DNA from: Bilabrum cf. latius
Taxonomy: Eukaryota > Bigyra: Bicosoecida > Bigyra > Bicosoecida
Length of the DNA stretch: 64,000 nt
Direction of reading: 5' to 3'
NCBI GenBank assembly: GCA_965178125.1
Contig: OZ237758.1
Span: forward strand, 744,001 to 808,000
In this document: one piece after another, positions 45,113 through 55,119 of the stretch
Layout of the letters: the number at the start of each line of letters is the position of its first letter
Position numbering within the stretch: the first letter of the stretch is position 1
Position numbers and translations under genes: made by a program
The notes under the pieces: generated by a model
What the model was told of the DNA's origin: nothing
Databases searched by the model: none
What the model saw: only the letters and a program-made list of their open reading frames with translations

Positions 45113-48100
45113 ATGTCTTTCTGCTGCGGCTCTTGCTTCTGCTGCTGCGGCTGCTGCGAGGAGGAGCCGGATGAGCTGTACGACCAGCACGATCCAGAGG
45201 AGCAGCGTCGGCGGACCAAGCGAAAATACAGGGACTTGATGAACGTAGCGTTTGCATCCAGGGCATTCAAGAGCGGGACACATCAGAAGGATGTGACTTT
45301 TCGAACCGTAGGAGCATTGTATGCCAATGAGGTGAGGCGGCGTTTGGTTGAAAATTTCTATGGGTTTCGTCTGCGGGAAAGACGCTCCTTTCGGCAGTGC
45401 TAGACCGTTTCATGTATCTATTTTTAATCTGACGCGTGCCCGTACGCAGCCCGGCGTCGTGCAACGGCTCTACGAGCAGCACGAACTGGAGCCAACTAGG
45501 ATGAGGTTCTTCGTGAATCATCTCGTAAATCAGCTCGTGCGAGGGGAAATGGAAGAGAAAATAGGGCTAGAAGGATTCATAATTGGGAAGAGCGAATAGT
45601 GAGCCACCAAGTACTATCTGTCGACACTCCCGGACGGTATCCCGTCAATTTGCCCTGCAACGGCCGCTCTCACCTCTTGCCTCGCAGGTCAATTCTGTTC
45701 GCGCACCGCGTGCTTTGGTTCCTCCATGCATTTGCACCCGACTCGCGATATGCTTCAAAGCTGTGCAGGGCCATTGCGTCGCGCTGCGAGTCTTCCGACC
45801 AAATGCAGCGGATTGCTCGCTCCGTGCGCATGCTCCGGCAGCCCCACTCGCCCATGGCAGACGCGGTATTTCTGCGCGGCAGCCTGTGCGCCAGACGATC
45901 GTTCTTGCTCGGAGCTTTGGCCGGAAACCACGTGCATGCGCCCGTGCAGGCCGGCGAGCAGCGAAACGCCGCACTGGCCGCAGTCCGCCAGTTCGGGCTG
46001 CAGGCCATGCAGGTATTCACCGACGCCATGACAGCAGCCACGGGACTGGTGCGCGGCAGGGGCGGTTCCGCAGGCTCGATCGACAGTGCGGGGGTAGATC
46101 CAGGGAACAACAACGGCAAGAATGGCAGGGAGAGGGGTCTGAAAGATGACAGGCTGCACCGGGGCAGCCGACCGGGCGTAGAGCTGTCGCACGCGGCGTC
46201 CCAGCTCTCCATCGACCCCGGGGCTCAGGGAACAGCGATGGAGGAAGGGGAGGCTCCGCCGGGCTCACTTTCAGCCCCGCTGCCACCGGGCGGTTCCGCA
46301 GGCGCCGCGGCGCCGGGGGACTCCCGCCGGTCCTCGATGGCCAGCAGCCGGGCGGAGCGGGTGCACTCGATCGAGACCAGGAGCAGGCAGGACTCGCTGT
46401 CCTCCATCGCAGGGACGCCCGCCGGCAGTGGCGCGGGAGGGGGTGCCGCCGCCGGGGCGTCGGCGGATGGTTCCGCAGCCGGCGCCGCGCGGCCGTCGCA
46501 CGGACCCCGCCCCGCCCCTGCAGCCACCCCTGGCCCCACCGACGCCACCGCCGCCGACGCGGAACTCTTCCTGAGGAACGTTCGTTTCTGCGAGCAGCTC
46601 TCGGAGCTCTCGAGGGACCTCAAGGCAGTCCCAGTCCCGGAGAGGAACGACCGGCTGAGGCACCAGCTGAGGGCGATCGACAGGTTCTACTGCGGGCAGG
46701 ACCGAGTCCTCGCCGCGGGCGCCGCGCCACCAAGCGTTCCTGGTTCCGCAGGGGCTGCCGCAGCGCCGGTTCCGCTGACGAACGGCCTGGTGTACGTCCC
46801 TGTGGGGAACTGCCACAACACCCTGCTGAAGGTTCATCCGGAGAACAGCTTCTGCTTCCGGACCAAAGAGAGGGTGCCATTCATGGTCGTGTTTGAGGTG
46901 TTGGAGTACGCAGACATGAAGGGGGGCCCCATCCGGCCCAGGGAACAAGAGGGGGAGCACGGGGGGTCTGTCGGGGGCGCGGCAGGGGGGGGTGCCGCAG
47001 GCGCCGCCGCGGACACGGTCCGCTGGATCCAGAAGCGGCTGGGGTTCGGCGGAGAGGGCACCGAGGGAACAGCGGCCGCGTCACGAGCCGCGGAACAGAC
47101 TCCGCTCCGTGTGGGCGGGGTGATCCCCGGGACGGGCACGGCCGGTGGCGTCGCGGCGGGGGCACACGGGGGTGAGGCCGCCGCTGGCGGGTCAAGCACG
47201 CGGGGCCGAGCGGCCTCCAGTGCGGCCAACTCGTACGGCACTGCTGATAGCCCGCCGCCCGGCGTGCTGCCCTCGGCTGATGCCTCCGGTGGCGCGGGCC
47301 GCCGCGGAGCTGAAACCGCCAAGCTCAACCCCTTGCAGGGTCTGCAACCGGCAGACGCGCAGACGGGTCGCCCTCAGGGAGGTGGTCAAACCGGCCGATC
47401 GGTCGCAAATCCCTTGGGCCAGTGGGCCTCGGGTGCCCCCCCAGGGAACAGCGGGGCACCCCCCGGCTCGAGCCTCGCGCACGGGGGCAGCGGTGCGGGT
47501 GCTGGTGCTGGTGCTGATGCTGGTGGGTCCTACCACCACGGCTCGGCCCTATCCTATGGGCCAGGGAACAGCAGGAGGGACGGAAGCGGTGCCGGCGGTG
47601 GTGGTATTCCCAGGACCAAGTCGGGTGCGTTCATAGATTCGTTTCACGAGCAGCAGCACCACGAGCAGCAGATGGGTGCAGGCATGCGCCAGGGTAGGCA
47701 CGTCGTCGGCACGCTCCACTCTCCGGTGAAGGAATCCCACGAGGAGGTAGAGGAGGAAGAAGAAGGCAGGGACTCTTCGTCCATGACCTCTCCCCGATTG
47801 GGGGAACACAGGGGGTCGCTCGACTCCACCGGTGGACCAGACGGCGGCGGCAGCCTCGCGTCTGCGAGCGGAATCTCACCCCAGCTGTCCCCAGCCAGGC
47901 ACCCAGTGAGCAGCCCCATGTACGCGTCCAGCAAGCGCTCCGAGGAATTAGACAGACCGCTCATGCTGCCCTCACCCACGCTCCCGCCCTCGTCTTCCTA
48001 GTCACAGAGGGGCAGCGGGCCCCACGCCAGGAGCCACCTGCCGGCGCCCCAAGACAGCAGGGAACTGGAGGCGCAGCTGGCCTCGGAGCTAGACCCGGCT

Positions 48101-49150
48101 CTCATGTCACACTCGGCGGCGGCTGCGGCCGCAGGGGCCTCTCAGGGCAAGCAGGATGGGGAGCGCAAGGGCGCCGCGCGTGGATCTGGTGGTTCCGCAG
48201 CCTCCGGCAGCGGCGGTGGTGAGGGTGGCGAGGGCGAGGGCCAGCGCGAGAAGAAATCGGTGTCGGTCGCTTTCCCGGACCCCTGGGCCACGGTGGAGGC
48301 GGTCAAGCGGCGCGAGAGCCGCTGGGGCCACCTGCCCGGCTGGCGCCTAGTTCCGGTGATCGTCAAGGCGAACGACGACCTGAGGCAGGAGCAGTTCGTG
48401 TCCCAGCTCCTGCGGGTGTTCCAGGACATCTGGGAGGACAAGTAGACCCCCGTGTGGGTGCGCGCCTACGACATTCTGGCTACATCCAAGGACGGCGGGA
48501 TGATCGAGGCGGTGCCGGACACGATCTCCCTGGACTCGCTCAAGCGCGCCGACCCGAACTACACGACGCTCCGCGATTTCTACGCGAGGCACTGGGGCGG
48601 CGGCTCGGACCGCTCAGCAGGGTTCCGGAAGGCGAGAGATGCGTTCCTCACGAGCCTGGCGGGCTACTCGATCATCTGCTACCTGCTCAACATCAAGGAC
48701 CGGCACAACGCCAACATTCTGATCGACAGGGAGGGCAGGGTGCTGCACATCGATTTCGGGTTCTTGCTGAGCAACTCGCCGGGTGGCAACATGAACTTCG
48801 AGAACGCGCCCTTCAAGCTGACTGCGGATTTCATCGACTTGCTCGGCGGGACTACGTCGGCGGAGTTTGAGCAGTTCAGGCGCGCGTGCGCCATGGCATT
48901 CATCGCGGCGAGGCAGCGCTACGGCAAGATCATGCTCATGGTTGAAGTCATGCTGGACGGCAATGAGGACCTTCCTTGCTTCCGAGCAGGCAAAGTGCAA
49001 GTTATGCGAGAGCTGCGGGAGCGATTTGCCCTGGGGGAGGATCACAGAGACCTCATCACGTACGTGAACAACCTCATTGACGCGTCGGCGAATAGCTGGA
49101 GAACAGGCTGCTACGACGCGTTTTAGAGGTGCTCCATGGGAATTTTGTGA
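45113..49150 (+). CDS. PI4KB: Phosphatidylinositol 4-kinase beta, 3 exons
   Basis: Exons 45113-45331, 45450-45598 and 45688-49150 give 1276 residues, TGA stop, four TAG. The N-terminus is Cys-rich (FCCGSCFCCCGCC), possibly lipid-modified. Exons 2-3 encode the helical (PIK) region (GLEGFII, then HRVLWFLHAFAP). A long Gly/Ala/Ser-rich insert follows. The kinase domain has VIVKANDDLRQEQFVSQLL, VWVRAYDILATSKDGGMIEA, AGYSIICYLLNIKDRHNANI, HIDFGFLLSNSPGG and LTADFIDLLGG, as in the beta/Pik1 group. It makes PI4P at the Golgi in other eukaryotes. The last residues after TAG (49124-49126) are RCSMGIL, matching the family tail in which Gln holds the TAG position. One TAG is split by intron 2 (TA|G). 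Start is the first ATG in frame. Confidence 0.93.
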
Positions 49151-49492
49151 TTGATGAATGCCCATCTTTGACTTATTATTCGCAAGCGACCGATAGCTGC
49201 TGCAGGCTGGGCGCGTTTCTCGGACCACGAGCAGTTGCACTTGGGCGTTTTTGAAACGCGCCAAAAAATCTGATTTATTTGGTCGTTGCGCGCGGATTGC
49301 GGGGCACCTGCTGCACATCCTTCAGGCGGCAGATTTCAGATCTCGTTTGACTTATAAGAACGGATAATTGTATCACATTTAATTTTTCTGCCTAGTCTCG
49401 ACTTGGCACTGCAATTGTAGATCTGAATTCGTGCAGCAGCAAGTGTTCTTGTCCCGTGTGCGAAACCGCGTGCAAATTTAATCATCTCAACC
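49151..49492. other. Spacer between PI4K and exportin-7 genes
   Basis: About 340 AT-rich bases between two genes on the same strand. It holds the PI4K 3' end and the exportin promoter. No ORF, RNA gene or repeat was recognised. Confidence 0.4.
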
Positions 49493-52400
49493 ATGGCAGC
49501 CATGGGCCAAGGAGGAGGTGGAAGTGGAAGTAGCATGCCTTCCTTGACAGTTGAGCGATTTGAGGGAGTCGCTCGCGCGGCCCATGATGGGGACCACGGA
49601 GCCTGGCAGTAGATATCACAGATTGTGCGGAGCGTGCAAAGCACCAAGCTGCTGCAGCAGGTCTTGGATTCCAGCACTGATTCAGTTACTCTAGGTATTG
49701 CTAGCAATGCCTTGCGGCGGCTGTTTGTGGCGCATTAGCCAAGGTTTCAGCCGAAAGACAGACTTCAAATGCGTAAGTTGCGCTCTAATTGCGATTCAGA
49801 GACCGCATCTCACTAGTTACACCGCGCTGTACGAATTGTATTTGCTATTGTTATGTTTGGAGGCGTTCCACTCCTTGAATTGCTCGATTTATTCGGACGG
49901 CTGGGTAGCAGTTGCTGGCCGCACGGCGATCGTTTGCCCTCATCGGCACCTGATTTGTTTCGGCTGCAATTAAAACGTTGCGCGCAGGAAATTACATGAT
50001 GCGATTTCTCGCCAAGAAAGGCCCCAGGCTCCAGCATCATGCTGTTCAAGCTGCCATTTCAGTTGTTGCGACGATCACCAAGCACTCGTGGTTCTCGGAA
50101 GAAGAGAAAATCAGGCAGATCATCCCTGATATTACTGTTCTGCTACAAGTGAGTCTCGAATGATCCGTACATAGCTGGTCTGCTTCGCGGGCGGTGTGCG
50201 TCACCGGAGGCACACTCCGAGCACCTGCTCGTTCGTATCGAGTATTGCAAGTGCTCGCCTGCATAGCATGAAGCACCACTGCTTTGTTCAATGTTGCCAT
50301 ATCGTTGTTCGCAGAGCAATGCAGAGCACAACGTGATCGGCCTGCAGCTGCTTCAGGTGCTCGTAGATGAGATGAACACGAGGCGGGAGGGCGTTTCCAT
50401 CACCGAGCACAGGAGGACTGCCGTGTCGTTCAGAGATGCGGCTCTCGTATTTGCGTTCGACCTAGGGCTCACCATCTTGAACCACGTGGCACTGCAGAAG
50501 ATTCAATTTGGGGGCGTCCCGCCGGACCACGCTGCCAAGCTGCAGCACACCATCACTGTGCTCGCTCTCTCGCTGGTGGACACCTGCTTGGGGTTCGACT
50601 TCGTCGGAACCACCGCCCACGAGGCCTCAGAGGAGGCGACCACGATCCATGTGCCGTCCACGTGGCGCAGCAGGATCTCCAATCCAGCCACCTTGAAGCT
50701 TTTCTTTGCCCTCTACCGCGGGCTGTGCACCGGCAAGGTCCCTGTGGACCAGACCATCGCAGAGGCCGGATCGAAGGGAGAGCAGGCGCCGCCTTCCGAC
50801 CAGCGCATCGCAGACGCCATCAGGGGGGGCGCTCTGTCGGTGAGCGAGCTCATGAGGGGCAACTGCCAGAGCATACCCATCGGGGCCAGGCAGGAGCCCG
50901 CCGTCCTTGCGCTCAACGTGCTCACTCGCTTGGCCTCCGTGCGGAGAGGGCTCTTTGCAGACGATAAGGATAGGGTCAACTACCTCACGGGGGTGCTGCA
51001 GGGAGTGGCGGTCATTCTCGAGGCCAAAATGGGGATCGATGGATCGGATCAGTGCTTCCTGGCCTTTTGCAGGTTCGCGGGGCGGGTCAAGTCCAACTTT
51101 CAGCTGAGCGAGATGATGCAGGTGCCGGAGTACCCCAAGTGGATCGCACAGATGCAGGACTTCTCGATCGCCACCTTCAATCGGTTCAGAGACGCGGACG
51201 CCACGATCGGGTACATTCTCGGGCTGTGGTCGCGCATGGCCGACGCGCTGCCATACGTGCACAAGCTGCCCGTTGGAAGGAAGGGAATGGGGGAGCCGAT
51301 CGTGGACAAAGTGGCCCCGCAGATCGCCTCGGAATACGTCAAGTCCAGGCTGCTCCTCGCGCAGAAGATCGTGGACGACGACGACGACGTGATGGACCCG
51401 TACTGCGATGGGAACGATGACCGGGTGAGAGTCGAGGTGGAGCAGCTGCCGAGGCTCTTCCGGCAGCAGTACGCACTAGTCAGCAAGGGCATCGCGGCCA
51501 TGTGGGACATACGGCAGAAGAGATACGACGAAATCATGCAGCAGTACAAAGCCGCCCAGCAGTCGGGGGCGGGACCTCCTCCTGACGGGGTGGCCAAGGC
51601 GAAGTACAGGCTTGAGTATGAGCTGGCCTGGCTCGTCTACATCATCTCCAGCGTGGTGGGCACGCAGCAGTTTGGCGGGATCGGCACCAAGACAGATACC
51701 ATCGTTGGAGACGCGGAGCTCTGCAAGCGTGTCCTCCAGCTGCTGGACCAGACCGAGGCCGCGCAGTTCCACAGGCCCTCGCGCTGCCACGAGTTTCTCG
51801 AGTCCGGCTTGCTCTTCTTCATCGAGAATTTTAGGAAGACTTTCGTGAGCGAGAGCAAAGGCATGCCTTCCCCCAAGACGACGGCCACCGGGAAGCGCAC
51901 CTGGCAGCCGTTCTCGGACGATGATCCGGACAGCGGCGCTTTCTCGATCGACGAGGGCGACGGCTCCATGGCCGCCGGATCCGCTGGCAACAGCATGCTG
52001 ACGCTCGCAGACGCCAGCGGAGGCAACGCGCTGGGCCTTGGTTCCCTGCCGATCGCGGCGCAGGCAGCGAAAGCTGCCGCTAGCATAGGGGGTTCTGGTG
52101 CCAGGGCGCACATGACTGTCAAGCAGAAGCACTTTGCGGAGTTTTTCAAGATCCTCGGGCACGAGCATACGGTGGTGGTGGGCAAACTCGTCAACAAGCT
52201 GTGCAACAACCTGAGGGCATGGGTGGACAGGAGGCCGCTGATGGAGCGCTCTCTTGACGTCTTTTTCGACATGGCGTTCACCTACTCGAGCGTGAAGCTG
52301 CTCAACACATTGCCGGCCACCGAGTTCATTCTCAAGAACCACGGGCCCAGGCACTACCCGTTCCTTGACGACCCATCGCAGGGGAGGGTGCGGACCAAGT

Positions 52401-53611
52401 TCTACACGTGCCTGGCCCGCGTGCTCTTCATGCAGGAGGATCCGGAGCTGAAATTCGACGTGTTCATCCGCCCGGTGATGGAGGTGCTGGACCAAATCAC
52501 CCCCCGTGTGGCCGCCAAGGAGAACTCTGAAGAGCTATCGCGGCGCGTGGCGGGCGTGGCCCGTGATCTGAGGGGGATCGCGGCCGCGGCACACAACAAG
52601 CGGACGTACAGGCTGGTGTACGACGCCGTGTTCCCCAGCCGCATCACGCCATTAGTCCAGAGCTGCCAGGTCTTTGCGGACAAGCCCCACGTGAGCAATC
52701 CGGTGCTCAAGTGTTTGGCAGAGCTGGCCTTCAACAGGGGCATACGGATCAGCTTCCCTTCGTCCTCCCCGAACGGGATCGTTCTGTTCAAGTCTCTTGC
52801 CAACGCGCTCGTGCTGTACCAAGGCGCTGCACTGAGGCTGCCGAGACCCCCACCGCAGCGGGTATATCCCGCCAGGTATAAAGGCCTCATGGTTGCCATG
52901 CGTGTGCTAGAGAGGGCGCTTCACGGCGGGTACTGCCCCTTTGGTGTGTTCGAGTACTACAAGGACGCGTGCCTGAAGAACGCGCTCAAGACGGGCCTGG
53001 TGATGATGCGCGACATCCCGCCGCAGGACCTGCCCATGCATCCAAAGCTCAAGCTGGCGTTCTACGACCTCTTGAGCATCTTGTTTAGGAACCACATGCC
53101 CACTGTGGCTGCCGTGCCCCCGGGCGTGTTCCAACCCCTCATCAAGCTGATCAAGAGCGGCCTTGAGGACCTCGACACGGGCGCGAGCACGTCGGCGGCA
53201 CAGGCAGCCGATGCATTGGCCACGTCGTACGTGAAGGGTGTCCACAAGGAGGCCCCTGAGACGAGGCTCCTCACGGCACACGTCAAGGCCATGCCCCAGA
53301 TATTTGAATACCTCATGCAGCACCTCTTCTGGATCGTCGCATTCAGTGACGTCAGCAACCACTACACGCTCTCCAGGCCGCTGCTCAGCCTCATGGTGGC
53401 AGCCGCGAGAGTGAAGGGCAGCGCCTTCGCAGAGATGAGGGAGAAGATCCTCAAGGCGCAGAAGCACCAGGAGAAGAGGGAGAAGCTCCGGGGCGAGTTC
53501 AAGCTCCTCGTGGAGGGCATCACGTCGTCTCTAGATGCGCCCAATCGGGAGCGATTCGCGAGGAGGCTGACCCTCTTCAAGCTTAGGGCCAAGAGCCTCG
53601 TGCCGTTGTGA
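49493..53611 (+). CDS. XPO7: Exportin-7 (RanBP16) family nuclear transport receptor, 3 exons
   Basis: Exons 49493-49772, 49988-50148 and 50315-53611 join in phase to 1245 residues ending in TGA. Two TAG lie in exon 1 (49610-49612 and 49736-49738). Matches to exportin-7: RNYMMRFLAKKGP, VIGLQLLQVLVDEMN, HRRTAVSFRDAAL, DFVGTTAHEASEE, VPSTWRS, LASVRRGLF, FCRFAGRVKSNFQLSEM, LVYIISSVVG, VARDLRGIAAA, SSPNGIVLFK and SRPLLSLM, in order along an all-helical repeat protein. Length is above the usual 1050-1090 because of inserts. In other eukaryotes it exports or imports cargo with Ran-GTP. Splice donors are gtaagt and gtgagt; acceptors end gcgcag and ttcgcag. Confidence 0.95.
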
Positions 53612-53759
53612 GTGTGACGAGTGCTTTGATTGGATGGACAGATCGGATTCTCTGAGCCAGTCTGAAGCAAGCACGATAATCGTTTCTCAGTGGCGTGCAT
53701 ACGCACCTTCACGGAATAACCCACACACATTTGTTTTGCAACCGCCCCCACATGGGGCC

Positions 53760-54944
53760 TCACTTCCTCCTCCTCCTGCCCGGCCCCTTGGGCCTAGACG
53801 ACAGCATGCTCTCCTGGGACTCGCCACCAGCAGCCGCGGCGCCCTCCCCTGCCCCCCCGGCCGCCGCCCCGCCCCCGCCCCCGCCCTTCGCCTTGCTGAT
53901 TGCCTCTTGCACGTCGTCCGCATCCCTAGCCTCATACTGTGCAGCGATCGCGACGCCGGCGGCAGCGGCAGCCGTCACAAAAGGCCGCTTCGCCGTGGAG
54001 CTGACCATCCTGGGCCTGGCCTTGGCGGTGTCGGGGCACACAAACAGCATCGCCACGGTGCTCGACGCGTCCTGCTTCTCACCGCCTTCGCCGGCACCGG
54101 CCGCCTCCTTATCTTCTTCCTGTGACGAGTGCGCGGAGAGTGGGGTGCCCCTGAGCAAGTAGTAGGTTGGCTTGCCATCCTCCTTGGCTCGGTCCGCGAG
54201 GGAGGGGAGCTCTGCCTCGGTGGGCGGCGACTCTCCGGACTCTACCAAGGTGAGACGCTCCGTCTTCATGCCCACCCTCGCCGCGATGAACCCCAGCGAA
54301 CCTCCAGCGAAGGATCGCAGCGCGTCCTGCAGCTTTTCGGTGGCCTGAAACGGGACGGCTGCCCCGCTCGACGCGCCTCTCGTCGGCGATTTCATCAGGG
54401 GTGATCCAATGCTTGCCGAGCCGGAGTCCTCAAGCGCTTCTGCGGCGGCAGCTTCCATCTCGCGGGCGGCGGCGGCTTCGGCCTCATCGGCCTGGGCTCG
54501 CAGCTCTTCCACGTGAGACATAACTCGCGCGTGGTGTCCCGATTTGGATACCCAAGCCTCGAACTCGGCGAAGTCGATATCATCTTCTGTCGTTGCCTGG
54601 TACTCGCCGCGTACTTCGAGTCCAGCCGCGGCCAACGCGCCATGCACCACGGATACAGAAAGGGCAACCGGCATCTTGGCAATACTCTTCGCTGAATCTG
54701 GGGACAGGTGCACGATAGCAACCTCTCCCGATGCCAACTGAGTAATAAACACACAAGGACGAGAATCAGCGTACGCTGCAGCGATGTTGTTGGTGAAAAG
54801 GGTTTCGGGATCTTTCTGAGTTGACGCTACCACTATCTCGGCCTTTGGCTGCTTCAACTCGATTCCCTTGTCGCCCTCTCCCGCAGCTAGAGACTCCAAT
54901 ATGCTCTTGAGATCATCTCCTACCCGTGCTCCGCCAGATACCAT
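53760..54944 (-). CDS. Twinfilin-like actin-binding protein (two ADF-H domains)
   Basis: Intronless, 394 residues from the ATG at 54944, TGA stop, no TAG. An N-terminal ADF-H domain (MVSGGARVGDDLKSILESLA, CVFITQLASGEVAIVHLSPD with a basic KSIAK helix) is followed by an Ala/Glu-rich linker and a second ADF-H domain (TYYLLRG, VAMLFVCPDTAKARPRMVSS, a long helix and a C-terminal YEARDADD strand). The end KGPGRRRR resembles the basic twinfilin tail that binds capping protein or phosphoinositides. Twinfilins sequester ADP-actin monomers and act at barbed ends. The frame stays open upstream of the ATG to a TAA, without another ATG. It converges with exportin-7, 150 bp away. Confidence 0.82.
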   Translation of the reverse strand: MVSGGARVGDDLKSILESLAAGEGDKGIELKQPKAEIVVASTQKDPETLFTNNIAAAYADSRPCVFITQLASGEVAIVHLSPDSAKSIAKMPVALSVSVVHGALAAAGLEVRGEYQATTEDDIDFAEFEAWVSKSGHHARVMSHVEELRAQADEAEAAAAREMEAAAAEALEDSGSASIGSPLMKSPTRGASSGAAVPFQATEKLQDALRSFAGGSLGFIAARVGMKTERLTLVESGESPPTEAELPSLADRAKEDGKPTYYLLRGTPLSAHSSQEEDKEAAGAGEGGEKQDASSTVAMLFVCPDTAKARPRMVSSTAKRPFVTAAAAAGVAIAAQYEARDADDVQEAISKAKGGGGGGAAAGGAGEGAAAAGGESQESMLSSRPKGPGRRRRK

Positions 54945-55119
54945 TTCTGCGGCTCTTGCTTGTGTCCCCACTGCGAAGCTAAAATCCGTATTTCCAATGT
55001 TTGGTAACGAACACTTTGCTGGAAGCTTGCCCGATCCACCATACTGCCATTCCCCTGGTCGTCCAGGCTGTCTATCGCGCACTTTCGCGGCCCTATCTTA
55101 TTTTAATAATATACGTGTC

